A DNA stretch of 64,000 bases from positions 3,594,001-3,658,000 of the forward strand of contig NZ_CP102931.1 of NCBI RefSeq assembly GCF_024734665.1, written 5' to 3'. Source of the stretch: Variovorax paradoxus. Lineage in GTDB: Bacteria; Pseudomonadota; Gammaproteobacteria; Burkholderiales; Burkholderiaceae_C. The notes beneath the pieces were generated by a model. That model searched no databases, was not told the origin of the DNA, and worked only from the letters and a program-made list of their open reading frames with translations. This document shows positions 29,738 to 40,468 of this stretch, piece by piece (the stretch's first letter is position 1; every line of letters starts with the position of its first letter). A program made the position numbers and the translations under genes.

Positions 29738-30630
29738 GATGGCTTCCTGCTCGATGGATGGATCAGGCGGTCATCATGGAAGAGCGCGGCAATGCGGTCT
29801 TGGAAAATCTTGCGGTCGCCCTGGGCCGCCTTGCGGAAGCTGCCGGGCGACACGCCGGCTGCGCGGTGGAAGGTGCGCACGAAGTTGCTGAGGTCGGCAA
29901 AGCCCACGTCGAGCGCGACCTCGGTCACGGGCCGGCTGTCGTCGTCGGCCAGCAGGCGCGCGGCATGCCGAAGGCGCGAGCGCACGAGGTACTGGTGCGG
30001 CGTGACGCCCAGCACCTGCGAGAACAGCCGCAGGAAATGGAAGGAACTCAGGCCGGCCTCGGCAGCCGCGCCGTCGAGGCCGATGTCGTGCTGCGAGTGG
30101 GCGTCGATCCACATCGCGGCATCGACCGCGCGGCGGCGGTCGCGTGGCACAGCGACAGGTGCTGTCTTGGGCTTGGTCTGATCGGACACGACTTCAACGA
30201 AACGGCTCGCGAACCACATGCCCAGTTCGTCCAGGCCCACGTCGCTCTGCCCATCGGCCGCGGCCTGCGCGAGCTCGCCGATGACCACGAGCTCGGCCAG
30301 GGGCGGCAGGCCGCCGGTGCGCCAGGTCTTCCGGTCACCGCCGATCAGGTCGACGAAGCCCGGCGACAGGTGAAAAGCCAGGCACTCGTCGCCGCAGACA
30401 TGGTGGTCGTGCGTGCAGACGTATTCGTCGCCCGGGCAACCGACCAACACCGAACCGGCGACCAACTCGTAGGCATGGCCCCGCGTGCGGTAGCCGAAGC
30501 TGCCCTTGCGCACGTACGAGACCGAATAGCCTTCGTGCAGCTCGGTGAAGGGCTGCGCGTCGGGACCCGCGTCGCAGCGGTAGCTGGAGACGCGGATCGG
30601 GTCGGTCTGCAGTTCGGTGGTGACGAGCAT
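29716..30630 (-). CDS. AraC family transcriptional regulator
   Basis: 304 residues. The N-terminal cupin-like sensor (about 15-120) includes [24 protein letters not shown] and a Cys/His-rich [17 protein letters not shown]. Two helix-turn-helix motifs (about 185-280) are present: [22 protein letters not shown] and [23 protein letters not shown]. The Cys/His cluster could bind a metal or sense redox state (inference). It overlaps the VOC gene that it probably regulates. Confidence 0.88.
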   Translation of the reverse strand: MLVTTELQTDPIRVSSYRCDAGPDAQPFTELHEGYSVSYVRKGSFGYRTRGHAYELVAGSVLVGCPGDEYVCTHDHHVCGDECLAFHLSPGFVDLIGGDRKTWRTGGLPPLAELVVIGELAQAAADGQSDVGLDELGMWFASRFVEVVSDQTKPKTAPVAVPRDRRRAVDAAMWIDAHSQHDIGLDGAAAEAGLSSFHFLRLFSQVLGVTPHQYLVRSRLRHAARLLADDDSRPVTEVALDVGFADLSNFVRTFHRAAGVSPGSFRKAAQGDRKIFQDRIAALFHDDRLIHPSSRKPSCTTTSD

Positions 30631-30664
30631 GGACGGCGCCTTTCTGTCCCACGGAAACGATTGC

Positions 30665-33019
30665 TCAATCGACCGTTTGCATGGCCTGCCACACGCGCGC
30701 AGGGCTCAGCGGCATGTGCAGGCGCGGTGCGCGCGTGGCGAGGCCGTTGCGCGCGAAGGCGTCGGCCACCGCATTCACGATGGCCGGCGTGGCGCCGATG
30801 GTGCCGAGCTCGCCCACGCCCTTCACGCCCAGCGGGTTGTTCTTGCAAGGCGTCGATTCGTCCATCTCCATGTTGAACATGGTGTCGACGATGTCGGCAC
30901 GCGGGGCCGCGTAGTCCATCAGGCTGCCGGTGACGGGCTGGCCGGTTTCGTGGTCGTACACCACCTGCTCGTAAAGCGCCTGCCCGATGCCCTGCACCGC
31001 GCCGCCTTCGAGCTGGCCGCGCACGATCATCGGGTTGATGACGCGGCCCACGTCGTTGACCGAGCTGTAGGCCACCACACTGATTTCGCCGGTGGGCGGA
31101 TCGATCTCGATCTCGCAGATGTGGCAGCCATTGGGCCAGGTCGGACCGGCCACGGTGCTGGTGGAGTCGACGAAGATTTCTCGCTCGGGCTGCTTGGCGG
31201 CGAGCGCGAAGAGGTCGAGTTCGAGGTCGGTGCCGGCCACGTTGAAGATGCCGCGGCTGTAGACGATGTCGTCGATGGAAGCTTCGAACTCCTGCGCGGC
31301 CAGTTCGCGCGCCTTGTCGATGGTGCGCTCGGCGCCGATGCGCACGGCCGAGCCGCCGGTGAACAGCGAGCGCGAACCGGCGCTGCCGAAGCCGTCGCCG
31401 CGGTCGGTGTCGCCGAGCACAACACGCACCTTCTCGATGGGCACGCCGAAGGCATCGACCGCCAACTGAGCCAGCGAGGTCGCAATGCCCTGCCCCATGG
31501 CATTGACGGCGGAGAACACCTCGATCACGCCATCTGCCTGCACCGAGACCGTGACGCGCTCTTCGAACACGTTGCCGCCGGTCCATTCGAGAAACGTGGC
31601 AATGCCCAGGCCGCGGTGCTTGCCCTTGCTGGCCGACTCGGCCGCGCGGGTCTCGAAGCCCTGCCAGTCGGCGAGCGTCAGCGCCTGGTCCATCACCGAC
31701 TCGAAGTTGCCGGTGTCGTAGGTCTGCGCCATCGGGTTCTTGTACGGCATCTGCTCGGGGCGGATGAAGTTGCGGCGGCGCAGCACGATGCGGTCGATGC
31801 CGGTCTGGCGCGCGGCCTCGTCCATCAGCCGCTCGATGGTGAAGATGGCCTCGGGGCGGCCAGCGCCGCGGTAGGCGCCGGTGGGCGCGGTGTTGGTGAG
31901 CACCGCCTTGAAATGGAAGTCGATGGTCTGGATGTCGTAGACGCTGGTCTGCACCCAAGGGCCAATCAGCAGCTGGATCGCGACGCCGGTGCCGGTGGCG
32001 TACGCGCCGACGTTGGCGAGGGTCTTGATGCGCAGGGCCAGGATCTTGCCGCTGGCGTCGAGCGCCATTTCGGCGCGCGCCTCGATGTCGCGGCCGTGCG
32101 CACTCGAAAGAAATTCCTCGCTGCGGTCGGCCACCCACTTCACCGGTCGGCTGACTTGCAGCGCGGCGAAGGCGACGGCGATGTCTTCGGGATAGGCGCC
32201 GGTCTTCATGCCGAAGCCTCCACCGACGTCACCCACCACCACGCGCACCTTTTCCTTGGCAAGGCCGATGGCGGCGCAGACGGAATCGCGAACGCCGGAG
32301 GGCATCTGCGTGCTCATGCGGATCATGAGGCGGCCAGTTTCGCCGTCGCGCACCGCAAGCACGGAGCGCGGCTCGATCGTGAGAGCGACCACGCGCTGGT
32401 TGTTCACGTCGAGCGCAACGACGTGGCTGGCCTTGGCGAAGGCGGCGATCGCGGCCTCGCTGCTGCCGTGGCGCATTTCGGCGGCTACGTTGCCGGAGGC
32501 CTCTTCGCACAACTGCGGCGCGCCATCGGCGGTGGCGCTTGTGAGGTCGACGACCATGGGCAGATCTTCGTAGTCGACCACGATGGCTTCGGCCGCATCG
32601 CGTGCCTGCTGCACTGTGTCGGCCACCACGGCGGCCACCGCCTCGCCTACGAAGCGCGTGCGCTCGTGCGCGATGGCGTAGCGTGGCGGGCTGGCGCTGT
32701 CGCTGCCGTCCGCACGCTTGAAGCCCGCGGCGCCCGGCATGGGCTTGACGCCAGCCTCGGCCATTTCCGCGCCCGTGATCACACGCAGTACGCCGGGCAT
32801 GGCGGCGGCGGCACTGGTGTCGATCGAGACGATGCGTGCGTGCGGGTAGGAGGATCGGAGGAAAACGAGATGCGCCTGATCGGGAAGCGTAACGTCGTCG
32901 GTGTAGCGGCCGGCGCCTGACAGCAGGCTTTCGTCTTCGAGGCGGCGTACCGCCTGGCCGCTGCCGAAGCGCGTGGGATTGGGTTCAGTGGTCAACGTAC
33001 GTGGTCCTCTTGTGCTCAT
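30665..33019 (-). CDS. xanthine dehydrogenase/CoxL family molybdopterin-binding subunit (orphan)
   Basis: 784-residue catalytic subunit of the molybdenum hydroxylase family. Mo-cofactor contacts are [10 protein letters not shown], then the active-site loop [12 protein letters not shown] and the C-terminal [14 protein letters not shown] with the catalytic glutamate. The AYRGAGR loop marks the form II/XDH-like type and not the AYRCSFR loop of true CO dehydrogenase. No FAD-binding (CoxM) or 2Fe-2S (CoxS) gene is next to it, so its partners are elsewhere or the substrate is unusual. ATG 33019 is supported by a GGGG just upstream and by the N-terminal domain. Confidence 0.88.
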   Translation of the reverse strand: MSTRGPRTLTTEPNPTRFGSGQAVRRLEDESLLSGAGRYTDDVTLPDQAHLVFLRSSYPHARIVSIDTSAAAAMPGVLRVITGAEMAEAGVKPMPGAAGFKRADGSDSASPPRYAIAHERTRFVGEAVAAVVADTVQQARDAAEAIVVDYEDLPMVVDLTSATADGAPQLCEEASGNVAAEMRHGSSEAAIAAFAKASHVVALDVNNQRVVALTIEPRSVLAVRDGETGRLMIRMSTQMPSGVRDSVCAAIGLAKEKVRVVVGDVGGGFGMKTGAYPEDIAVAFAALQVSRPVKWVADRSEEFLSSAHGRDIEARAEMALDASGKILALRIKTLANVGAYATGTGVAIQLLIGPWVQTSVYDIQTIDFHFKAVLTNTAPTGAYRGAGRPEAIFTIERLMDEAARQTGIDRIVLRRRNFIRPEQMPYKNPMAQTYDTGNFESVMDQALTLADWQGFETRAAESASKGKHRGLGIATFLEWTGGNVFEERVTVSVQADGVIEVFSAVNAMGQGIATSLAQLAVDAFGVPIEKVRVVLGDTDRGDGFGSAGSRSLFTGGSAVRIGAERTIDKARELAAQEFEASIDDIVYSRGIFNVAGTDLELDLFALAAKQPEREIFVDSTSTVAGPTWPNGCHICEIEIDPPTGEISVVAYSSVNDVGRVINPMIVRGQLEGGAVQGIGQALYEQVVYDHETGQPVTGSLMDYAAPRADIVDTMFNMEMDESTPCKNNPLGVKGVGELGTIGATPAIVNAVADAFARNGLATRAPRLHMPLSPARVWQAMQTVD

Positions 33020-33202
33020 CCCCGGCGTATGTGCGGGCCTGCCTGATTTGCGTGGGTCTGCGAATGCAAGCTGCGCACTATAGGGTTTCCGGCGGGTTTT
33101 GTGGTGCCGTGGTGTGTGAGCCGAACCCTTGTGGCGGTGTCGGCAGTGTGCGATTTTCGCCCAACTGGATTGGAATTTGCGAAGCCGTGTATACCTACGC
33201 CC

Positions 33203-33958
33203 ATGCGACAACTGCCCTGGCTCGAACCCGGAGATGCTCTGCCCGATCCTGCATCGGCCTGGGGCGTGACCGACCCCGTCCCCGGCTTGCTGGCGGCCGG
33301 CGGCGCACTCGATGTCGATACTTTGATGCAGGCCTACGGCAACTGCGTCTTCCCGTGGTTCAGTGAAGACCAGCCGATCCTCTGGTGGAGCCCGGACCCT
33401 CGCATGGTGCTGCAGGTGGCGCAGTTCAAGCTGCACCGCTCGCTTCGCAAGACCCTCACGCGCTTCGCGCAGACGCCGGGCTGCGAGGTGCGCATCGACC
33501 ACGATTTCGCGGCCGTCATCAAGGCCTGTTCGGGCTCGCCGCGCGTGGGCCAGTCGGGCACGTGGATCGTGCCAGACATGGTGAAGGCCTATACGAATTT
33601 GCACCGCGCCGGCCACGCCCACAGCGTCGAAACCTGGATCGACGGCGAACTCGCGGGCGGGCTCTACTGCGTTTCGCTGGGCTGCGCGGTGTTCGGCGAG
33701 TCGATGTTCACCCGCCGGCCGGACGCTTCGAAGATTGCGCTGGCCGCGCTGGTGTCGCTGTGCCGGCATTCCGGCGTCCAGATGATCGACTGCCAGCAGA
33801 ACACCGCCCACCTCGCGAGCCTCGGCGCCCACGAGATGGCGCGCAGGCGCTTCGTCGCGCACGTGGCCAGGGCGCGACAACAAGAGGGCCCACGGTGGCG
33901 ATTCGACCCCGTATACTGGTCTGAACTCCTTTCCGCGCGACCTCTTTCCCCGACGTGA
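33203..33958 (+). CDS. aat: leucyl/phenylalanyl-tRNA-protein transferase Aat
   Basis: Adds Leu or Phe to N-terminal Arg or Lys of proteins, marking them for ClpS/ClpAP degradation. 251 residues with family motifs [17 protein letters not shown]-like [39 protein letters not shown], and the core [22 protein letters not shown] 33203 is chosen at the family start MRQLPW. It is co-transcribed with bpt, whose GTG start overlaps its stop. Confidence 0.97.
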   Translation: MRQLPWLEPGDALPDPASAWGVTDPVPGLLAAGGALDVDTLMQAYGNCVFPWFSEDQPILWWSPDPRMVLQVAQFKLHRSLRKTLTRFAQTPGCEVRIDHDFAAVIKACSGSPRVGQSGTWIVPDMVKAYTNLHRAGHAHSVETWIDGELAGGLYCVSLGCAVFGESMFTRRPDASKIALAALVSLCRHSGVQMIDCQQNTAHLASLGAHEMARRRFVAHVARARQQEGPRWRFDPVYWSELLSARPLSPT

Positions 33959-34704
33959 CGCACCTCAAGGACCTCCCGCTTCACACGCTGCAGTTCTACG
34001 CGACGGCGCCCTACCCCTGCAGCTATCTGCCGGACCGGCAGGCCCGCTCGCAAGTGGCCACGCCCAGCCACCTGATCCACAACGACGCTTATTCCGACCT
34101 GGTGCTCAGCGGCTTCCGGCGCAGCGGCATGTTCACCTACCGGCCCTATTGCGACGGTTGCCGCGCATGCATCCCGCTGCGCGTGCTGGCCAACGACTTC
34201 CGTCCCACGCGAAGCCAGCGGCGTGCGGTGAAGCAGCATGCCGACCTGCAAGCCCGCGTGCTCAAGCTGTGCTTCATGCCCGAGCACTACCAGCTCTACC
34301 TGCGCTACCAGAACGGTCGCCATGCGGGCGGCGGCATGGATCACGACAGCATCGACCAGTACACGCAGTTCCTGCTGCAGAGCCGGGTCAACTCGCGGCT
34401 GGTGGAGTTTCGCGAAACGCTGCCCGACGGCAGCGCCGGTGCGCTCAAGATGGTGTCGATCCTCGATGTGCTGAACGACGGCATCTCGGCCGTCTACACC
34501 TTCTACGAACCCGAGACCAGCGCGGGCTACGGTACTTACAGCGTGCTCTGGCAGATCGAACAGGCCCGCAAGCTGGGGCTGCCGCACGTCTACCTCGGGT
34601 ACTGGATCGAGCATAGCCCGAAGATGAACTACAAGGCGCGCTTCTCCCCGCACGAAGTGTTGGTGGATGGACATTGGCAGGCGCCGAGCAATTTCACAAG
34701 GTAA
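33955..34704 (+). CDS. bpt: Bpt, aspartate/glutamate leucyltransferase
   Basis: Transfers Leu to N-terminal Asp or Glu of proteins, the second branch of the bacterial N-end rule. 249 residues of the ATE family. The cysteine cluster [11 protein letters not shown] and the C-terminal [18 protein letters not shown] are diagnostic. The GTG start overlaps the aat stop (GTGA). ClpS is not in the window. Confidence 0.96.
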   Translation: MTHLKDLPLHTLQFYATAPYPCSYLPDRQARSQVATPSHLIHNDAYSDLVLSGFRRSGMFTYRPYCDGCRACIPLRVLANDFRPTRSQRRAVKQHADLQARVLKLCFMPEHYQLYLRYQNGRHAGGGMDHDSIDQYTQFLLQSRVNSRLVEFRETLPDGSAGALKMVSILDVLNDGISAVYTFYEPETSAGYGTYSVLWQIEQARKLGLPHVYLGYWIEHSPKMNYKARFSPHEVLVDGHWQAPSNFTR

Positions 34705-34734
34705 AATGGCGCCCGGTCATCACCGCAAAGCGCC

Positions 34735-35562
34735 ATGAGAAAAAACCAATCCGACATTCCCGCCGTTCCCGTGATCCAGGTGATCGAGCGCATGTTCGCG
34801 CTGATCGATGTCCTGGCATCCCGCGAGGAGGCCATTTCGCTGAAGGAGATCAGCGAAAAAACCGGGCTGCACCCGTCGACCACGCACCGCATCCTCAACG
34901 ACCTGGCGGTCGGCCGTTTCGTCGACCGGCCCGAAGCCGGCAGCTATCGGCTGGGCATGCGTTTGCTGGAACTGGGCAATCTGGTCAAGGGCCGGCTCAA
35001 CGTGCGCGACGCCGCCCTGGGCCCGATGCGCGAGTTGCACAAGCTGACGCAGCAGCCCGTCAACCTGAGCATGCGCCAGGGCGACGAGATCGTGTACATC
35101 GAGCGCTCCTATAGCGAACGCTCAGGCATGCAGGTGGTGCGCGCCATCGGCGGCCGAGCTGCCCTTCACCTCACCTCGACCGGCAAGCTGTTCCTGGCGG
35201 CGGACGATCCGCAGCGCGTGCGCAGCTACGCCACGCGCACGGGCCTTGCCGGCCACACGCGCAACAGCATCACCCAACTGCCGGCACTGGAGCGCGAACT
35301 GTCGAAGGCGCGCCAGTACGGCATTGCCCGCGATAACGAGGAGCTGGAGCTGGGCGTGCGCTGCATGGCCGCCGGCATCTACGACGACCAGGGCAAGCTG
35401 GTAGCGGGCCTGTCGATCTCCGCACCGGCCGACCGGCTGGACGAGGGCTGGCTGCCCAAGCTGCAGGCCACGGCCAATGAAATCTCGGGCGCGCTGGGAT
35501 TCAAGGACGGTACGGCTGCGACGCCGTCGCCTTCAGGCAGCACCCCGCCAGCGGGCGCCTGA
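34735..35562 (+). CDS. IclR family transcriptional regulator
   Basis: 275 residues. The helix-turn-helix (about 20-75) has VIERMFALIDVLASREEAISLKEI split by a turn, and HPSTTHRILNDLAVGRFV. The effector domain (about 90-260) has VNLSMRQGDEIVYIERSYS and LELGVRCMAAGIYDDQGKLVA. It does not carry the PobR-type start signature. A Pro/Ser-rich tail follows residue 262. It stands 30 nt after bpt and ends before a terminator. Confidence 0.9.
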   Translation: MRKNQSDIPAVPVIQVIERMFALIDVLASREEAISLKEISEKTGLHPSTTHRILNDLAVGRFVDRPEAGSYRLGMRLLELGNLVKGRLNVRDAALGPMRELHKLTQQPVNLSMRQGDEIVYIERSYSERSGMQVVRAIGGRAALHLTSTGKLFLAADDPQRVRSYATRTGLAGHTRNSITQLPALERELSKARQYGIARDNEELELGVRCMAAGIYDDQGKLVAGLSISAPADRLDEGWLPKLQATANEISGALGFKDGTAATPSPSGSTPPAGA

Positions 35563-35584
35563 CCCGGGACCCACGCCCAAAAGC

Positions 35585-35614
35585 AAACAGGCCCTGTGAA
35601 GGGCCTGTTTTCGT
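35585..35614. terminator. bidirectional intrinsic terminator
   Basis: Stem AAACAGGCCC (35585-35594), loop TGTGAA, GGGCCTGTTT (35601-35610). T-rich tails exist on both strands, so it can end both the IclR transcript and the convergent peptidase transcript. Confidence 0.85.
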
Positions 35615-35634
35615 TACAGCCTGCGGTTGACCAA

Positions 35635-36864
35635 TCAGCCTGCGACCTGATAGGCAGCATTGCGCGACGAAGCCGCCGGCGAACCGACGGAATGCGTAGC
35701 CTCAACCCAGCGGCGAACCCGCTCGGCGTCTGCGATGCGGCTGAACTTGCCGGCCGAATCCAGGAACACCATGATCAGCTTGCGCCCGGCGACCTTCGCC
35801 TGCATCACAAGGCATTGGCCAGCTTCAGAGATGTAGCCCGTCTTCTGCACGCCGATTTCCCAATCGGGGCTCTTCACGAGGCGGTTGGTGGTGTTGAACT
35901 GCAGCACGCGGTTGCCGACTTCGACCTGGTATTCAGGCGATGTGGACAGCGAACGCACCGTGGCATCGGAATAGGCGGCATTGACCAGCAGCGCCAGGTC
36001 TTGCGCGCTCGACTGATTGCTGCTCGACAGGCCGGTGGGCTCCACGTAGCGCGTGTCCTTCATGCCAAGCATCTTGGCCTTGGCGTTCATGATGCTCACG
36101 AAGGTCGTCAGGCCACCTGGGTAGGTGCGGCCCAGCGCGTGCGCGGCGCGGTTTTCGCTCGACATCAGCGCCAGGTGCAGCAGTTCGCCGCGCGACAGCG
36201 TGGTGCCAACCGTCAGGCGCGAGCTGCTGCGCTTTTCGGTGTCGACGTCGTCCTGCGTGATGGTGATGAGCTCGTCGTTCGGCAGATGGGCTTCGCTGAT
36301 GAGCAGGCCGGTCATGAGCTTGGTGAGCGACGCGATCGGCAGCACGGCATGGTCGTTCTTGCTGAACAGCACTTCGTGGGTGTCCTGGTCGATGACCAGC
36401 GCGACGCTCGACTTCAAGTCGAGCACGTCTTCCGTGCCATGCAGGCCGGCCATCTGGCCAAAGGACTGACGGGGGGGCGCCTCTACGACGCGAACCACCG
36501 AGCGGCGCTGCACGGCCACCACGGTCTTGCCATTTCTCTTGTGGATGGTGGCCACGACGTTGCGGCCACCGCGAACGACCTTCTCGGCGCGCTCACTCTT
36601 CTCGGCACGGCCACCACGCTTGGCGACAACAACGGGCACGGGGCCACGCGCGGTCTTGGACGAAGCGGCGTTGCGCTTTACCTCGACCGGCACCGGACCC
36701 TTCGCCTTCTTGGCTACGGTGGTCTTGGCTGCAGCGGGCTTTTCTTTCTTCGCAGCCTGGGCGCCAGGCAGCAAAAACGCCGTGGCGCACAGCGCGACGG
36801 CGATGAATTTGAACGCGGGTAGAAACCGCTGGCTGGAAACTCGGCGTAGACGGGCTTCGGGCAT
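35635..36864 (-). CDS. pbpG: PbpG-like D-alanyl-D-alanine endopeptidase (peptidase S11)
   Basis: 409 residues. A signal segment (FKFIAVALCATAFLLPGAQAA) is followed by a Lys/Ala/Val-rich basic linker (about 40-120) with two related units, KGPVPVEVKR and RGPVPVVVAKR. The S11 domain has SxxK in IASLTKLMTG, SxN in MSSENRAAHAL, and KTG in QKTGYISEAG. It cleaves peptidoglycan cross-links in the periplasm. ATG 36864 is chosen because GGAG lies 8 nt before it; the in-frame ATG at 36927 lacks a site. Confidence 0.9.
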   Translation of the reverse strand: MPEARLRRVSSQRFLPAFKFIAVALCATAFLLPGAQAAKKEKPAAAKTTVAKKAKGPVPVEVKRNAASSKTARGPVPVVVAKRGGRAEKSERAEKVVRGGRNVVATIHKRNGKTVVAVQRRSVVRVVEAPPRQSFGQMAGLHGTEDVLDLKSSVALVIDQDTHEVLFSKNDHAVLPIASLTKLMTGLLISEAHLPNDELITITQDDVDTEKRSSSRLTVGTTLSRGELLHLALMSSENRAAHALGRTYPGGLTTFVSIMNAKAKMLGMKDTRYVEPTGLSSSNQSSAQDLALLVNAAYSDATVRSLSTSPEYQVEVGNRVLQFNTTNRLVKSPDWEIGVQKTGYISEAGQCLVMQAKVAGRKLIMVFLDSAGKFSRIADAERVRRWVEATHSVGSPAASSRNAAYQVAG

Positions 36865-36981
36865 TAATAAATCTCCAGCGGCGACAAACGAGGACCGCAG
36901 TGTATCCAAATCAAAAAAAGCACGCAATATCAGTTACTTGCATCCTCTTCTTCAATCGAATACCAAGGATCGCCTGAAAAC

Positions 36982-38520
36982 CTAACCTTGTGCTGCAACT
37001 CTCTCAGCTTGACTCTGTAACCTATTGAGCGCACTCAAATAAGCCTTTGCCGAAGCAACCACGATGTCCGGGTCTGCACCCACACCGTTGACCACCCGCC
37101 CTGCGTTTTGTAACCGGACTGTAACTTCTCCTTGGCTTTCCGTCGAGCCACTGATGGCATTTACAGAGTAAAGAACCATCTCGGCGCCGCTTTTTACATG
37201 CGACTCGATGGCCTTCAGGGAAGCATCAACCGGGCCATTCCCGTCGGATTCACCGGTGACTTCCTTGCCCTGGACGGTGAACACGACCTTCGCCTGGGGG
37301 CGCTCGCCGGTTTCGCTGTGCTGGGAGAGAGAGACGAAAGCAAACTGCTCACCAACGTTCGACACCTCTTCCGCGCTGACGAGCGCGAGGATGTCCTCGT
37401 CGAAAATTTCGGACTTGCGGTCGGCCAGCTCCTTGAAGCGCAGGAACGCGGCATTGATGTCGCCTTCGCTGGCCATGGTCACGCCCAGTTCCTGCAGGCG
37501 CTGCTTGAATGCATTGCGACCGCTGAGCTTGCCCAGCACGATCTTGTTGGCCGTCCAGCCCACATCCTCGGCACGCATGATCTCGTAGGTGTCGCGCGCC
37601 TTGAGCACGCCGTCCTGGTGAATGCCCGAGGCATGCGCGAAAGCATTGGCGCCCACCACTGCCTTGTTGGGCTGCACCACGAAACCGGTGGTCTGGCTGA
37701 CCATGCGGCTCGCGGCCACGATGTGCTGCGTGTCGATCCTCAGGTCGAGCCCGAAGTAGTCCTTGCGGGTCTTCACCGCCATGACGACTTCTTCGAGCGA
37801 GCAGTTGCCCGCGCGCTCGCCCAGGCCATTGATGGTGCATTCGACCTGGCGCGCGCCGCCGATCTTCACGCCAGCCAGCGAGTTGGCCACGGCCATGCCG
37901 AGGTCGTTGTGGCAATGCACCGACCAGATCGCCTTGTCGCTGTTGGGAATGCGCTCGCGCAGCATCTTGATGAAGTTGCCGTAGAGCTCGGGAATGGCAT
38001 AGCCGACGGTGTCGGGCACGTTGATGGTGGTGGCACCCTCGTTGATCACGGTTTCGAGCACGCGGCACAGGAAGTCCGGGTCGCTGCGGTAGCCGTCTTC
38101 GGGGCTGAACTCCACATCAGCCATCTGGTTGCGTGCGAAGCGCACGGCCAGCTTGGCCTGTTCGTGCACCTCGTCGGGCGACATGCGCAGCTTCTTTTCC
38201 ATGTGAAGCGGCGAGGTGGCAATGAAGGTGTGGATGCGTCCGCGGGCCGCGCCCTTCAGGGCTTCGGCCGCGCGAGCGATGTCGCGGTCGTTGGCGCGCG
38301 AGAGGCCACACACCGTCGAGTCCTTGATGGCATTGGCAATCGCCTTCACAGCCTCGAAGTCGCCATTCGAGCTGGCGGGAAAGCCGGCCTCGATGACGTC
38401 GACCTTCAGCCGCTCCAGCAGCTTGGCAATGCGCAGCTTCTCGTCGCGCGTCATCGAGGCGCCGGGCGATTGCTCGCCGTCGCGCAGGGTGGTGTCGAAA
38501 ATAATAAGTTGGTCGGTCAT
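36982..38520 (-). CDS. leuA: 2-isopropylmalate synthase, E. coli-type (512 aa)
   Basis: First committed step of leucine synthesis: acetyl-CoA plus 2-oxoisovalerate. 512 residues. The DRE-TIM barrel begins [16 protein letters not shown]; the catalytic region [16 protein letters not shown] and the C-terminal LeuA allosteric dimer domain are present. ATG 38520 is preceded by GGAG 7 nt away. It lies 57 bp downstream of a second, different synthase gene on the same strand, so both probably share the leucine attenuator upstream. Confidence 0.95.
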   Translation of the reverse strand: MTDQLIIFDTTLRDGEQSPGASMTRDEKLRIAKLLERLKVDVIEAGFPASSNGDFEAVKAIANAIKDSTVCGLSRANDRDIARAAEALKGAARGRIHTFIATSPLHMEKKLRMSPDEVHEQAKLAVRFARNQMADVEFSPEDGYRSDPDFLCRVLETVINEGATTINVPDTVGYAIPELYGNFIKMLRERIPNSDKAIWSVHCHNDLGMAVANSLAGVKIGGARQVECTINGLGERAGNCSLEEVVMAVKTRKDYFGLDLRIDTQHIVAASRMVSQTTGFVVQPNKAVVGANAFAHASGIHQDGVLKARDTYEIMRAEDVGWTANKIVLGKLSGRNAFKQRLQELGVTMASEGDINAAFLRFKELADRKSEIFDEDILALVSAEEVSNVGEQFAFVSLSQHSETGERPQAKVVFTVQGKEVTGESDGNGPVDASLKAIESHVKSGAEMVLYSVNAISGSTESQGEVTVRLQNAGRVVNGVGADPDIVVASAKAYLSALNRLQSQAERVAAQG

Positions 38521-38577
38521 CGTGGGTCTCCGTTGTTCATCCCCCACGCGCACCCGACCAAGGTCGGCGCGGCAGCG

Positions 38578-40281
38578 TCAGGCGACTTCAACCGCCGATT
38601 GTGCTCCGTGCGCGCCCCGGGTCCGTGCACGCTGCACGCCCGAAACAATCGCTTTCAGCGACGCCGTGATCACGTTCGCATCAATACCCACGCCGAACAG
38701 CGTCTGGCTTTCATCGACGCGCAGCTCCAGGTAGGCCACCGACTTCGCGTCGGCACCGGCGCCAATGGCGTGCTGGTGGTAGTCCATCACGCGCACCGTG
38801 TGGCCGGTGGCCTTGCTCAGTGCCTGCGTGAAGGCATCGATGGGGCCATTGCCGCGGCCTTCGATGGTGTGGACTTCAGCATCCCACTGCAGATCGCCGC
38901 GCAGCACCACGGAGGCGTTGGCGCCCTCGCCTTCTTCCTCGATCACGCGGTTCTGCAAAGACTGCGCGGTTTCAATGCCGTACTCGCGCACGAACAGCTG
39001 CCAGAGGTCAGCGGCCGTGAGCTCCTTGCCAGCGACGTCCATCACACGTTGCACGGTCTGCATGAATTCCATCTGCAGCCGGCGCGGCATCTCGATGCCG
39101 TACTCGCTCTCGAGCAGGTAGGCCATGCCGCCCTTGCCGGACTGGCTGTTCACGCGGATCACGGCTTCGTAGCTGCGGCCCACGTCCTTCGGGTCGATGG
39201 GAAGGTAGGGCATGTCCCAGATGTCGCCTTCCTTGCGCGCGGCGAAGGCCTTCTTGATCGCGTCCTGGTGCGAGCCCGAGAACGAGGTGTAGACGAGGTC
39301 GCCCACATACGGATGGCGTGGATGTACCGGGATCTGGTTGCAATGCTCGACCGTGGCGCGGATCTCGTCGATGTTCGAGAAGTCGAGCTCAGGCGAGACG
39401 CCCTGCGTGTAGAGGTTGAGCGCGACGTTCACGAGGTCGAGGTTGCCGGTGCGCTCGCCATTGCCGAACAGACAGCCTTCGATGCGCTCGGCGCCAGCCA
39501 TCAAGGCCAACTCGCCAGCGGCGGTGCCGGTGCCGCGGTCGTTGTGCGGGTGCACGCACAGCACGATGGAGTCGCGGCGCGCGAGGTTGCGATGCATCCA
39601 CTCGATCATGTCCGCGAAGATGTTCGGCGTGGAGTGCTCGACCGTCGTGGGCAGGTTGACGATGCACTTGCGCTGCGGCGTCGGAGCCCAGACTTCGGTC
39701 ACTGCATCGACCACGCGCTTCGAGAACACGACGTCGGTGCCCGAGAACATTTCGGGCGAGTACTGGAAGGTCCACTGCGTGTTCGGCTGCTTGGCGGCGA
39801 ACTCGTTGAACATGCGCGCATGGCTGCTGGCGAGTTCGACGATCTGGTCTTCGTCCATGTTGAGCACCACGCGGCGCATCACGGGCGCGACGGCGTTGTA
39901 GAGGTGCACGATGGCGCGCGGAGCGCCCTGCAGCGATTCGAAAGTGCGCGCAATGAGGTGGTCGCGCGCCTGCGTCAGCACCTGGATCGTCACGTCGTCG
40001 GGGATGCGGTCTTCCTCGATGAGCTTGCGCACGAAGTCGAATTCGACCTGCGAAGCCGAGGGAAAGCCGACTTCGATTTCCTTGAAGCCGATGGCCACGA
40101 GGGTTTCGAACATGCGCATCTTGCGCGCGATGTCCATGGGCTCGACCAACGCCTGATTGCCATCGCGCAGGTCGGTCGACAGCCAGATCGGCGCCTTGGT
40201 CAGCACGGCATCGGGCCAGGTGCGGTCCTTGAGGCCGATCGGGGCGAATGCGCGGTATTTGCTTTGAGGTTGCTTGAGCAT
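38578..40281 (-). CDS. leuA: 2-isopropylmalate synthase, long class (567 aa)
   Basis: Same reaction as the neighbour but of the longer, actinobacterial-like class. The barrel starts with [18 protein letters not shown] and has [18 protein letters not shown]; the C-terminal regulatory domain ends near [14 protein letters not shown] 40281 matches the family start [12 protein letters not shown]. It is the first structural gene after a leucine-rich leader peptide and terminator. Leucine is expected to inhibit it by feedback through the C-terminal domain. Confidence 0.95.
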   Translation of the reverse strand: MLKQPQSKYRAFAPIGLKDRTWPDAVLTKAPIWLSTDLRDGNQALVEPMDIARKMRMFETLVAIGFKEIEVGFPSASQVEFDFVRKLIEEDRIPDDVTIQVLTQARDHLIARTFESLQGAPRAIVHLYNAVAPVMRRVVLNMDEDQIVELASSHARMFNEFAAKQPNTQWTFQYSPEMFSGTDVVFSKRVVDAVTEVWAPTPQRKCIVNLPTTVEHSTPNIFADMIEWMHRNLARRDSIVLCVHPHNDRGTGTAAGELALMAGAERIEGCLFGNGERTGNLDLVNVALNLYTQGVSPELDFSNIDEIRATVEHCNQIPVHPRHPYVGDLVYTSFSGSHQDAIKKAFAARKEGDIWDMPYLPIDPKDVGRSYEAVIRVNSQSGKGGMAYLLESEYGIEMPRRLQMEFMQTVQRVMDVAGKELTAADLWQLFVREYGIETAQSLQNRVIEEEGEGANASVVLRGDLQWDAEVHTIEGRGNGPIDAFTQALSKATGHTVRVMDYHQHAIGAGADAKSVAYLELRVDESQTLFGVGIDANVITASLKAIVSGVQRARTRGAHGAQSAVEVA

Positions 40282-40319
40282 GTCGATTTCTCTGAGATGG
40301 TTGGTGATCAACCAGCAAC

Positions 40320-40359
40320 CCCAAAAACAAACGGCCCGTTGCTGGTGCGAACGGGCCGT
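40320..40359 (-). terminator. leucine attenuator terminator hairpin
   Basis: On the minus strand ACGGCCCGTT (40359-40350), a 9-nt loop, AACGGGCCGT (40340-40331), then TTGTTTTT. It begins 21 nt after the leader peptide stop. The leader segment ACGGGC (40392-40397) can pair with GCCCGT (40351-40356) of the stem's 5' arm and could act as antiterminator. Confidence 0.85.
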
Positions 40360-40380
40360 GGTGAGGGATTTGCGCGTGCG

Positions 40381-40437
40381 CTACCGTCTCCGCCCGTGAG
40401 GGAGGGCTAGTAGAGCCAGCAGCGAAATCTTGGTCAT
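40381..40437 (-). CDS. leuL: leucine leader peptide (attenuation)
   Basis: 18 residues, MTKISLLALLALPHGRRR. Five of 18 codons are Leu (CTG CTG ... CTA CTA ... CTC), with two adjacent CTA codons, rare in such GC-rich DNA. It precedes the terminator at 40320-40359 and the long-class leuA. Shortage of charged Leu-tRNA should stall the ribosome at CTA CTA and expose the antiterminator segment. A possible extended -10 (TGC TACATT, minus strand near 40453-40448) lies upstream. Confidence 0.85.
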   Translation of the reverse strand: MTKISLLALLALPHGRRR

Positions 40438-40468
40438 GAGGGTTGCGAATGTAGCACAAGCCACCGGG

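Noticed and set aside
30617..32920. 767-codon frame on the plus strand
   Set aside because: Antisense to the molybdenum hydroxylase gene, which has the AYRGAGR loop and conserved ends.
35585..35614. Hairpin considered as a repeat or attachment site
   Set aside because: Stem plus T-rich tails on both strands fit a bidirectional terminator; no second copy was seen.
37132..40410. 1092-codon open frame on the plus strand
   Set aside because: It is antisense to both 2-isopropylmalate synthase genes, which have clear motifs; its protein is His/Val/Leu-biased with no domain.
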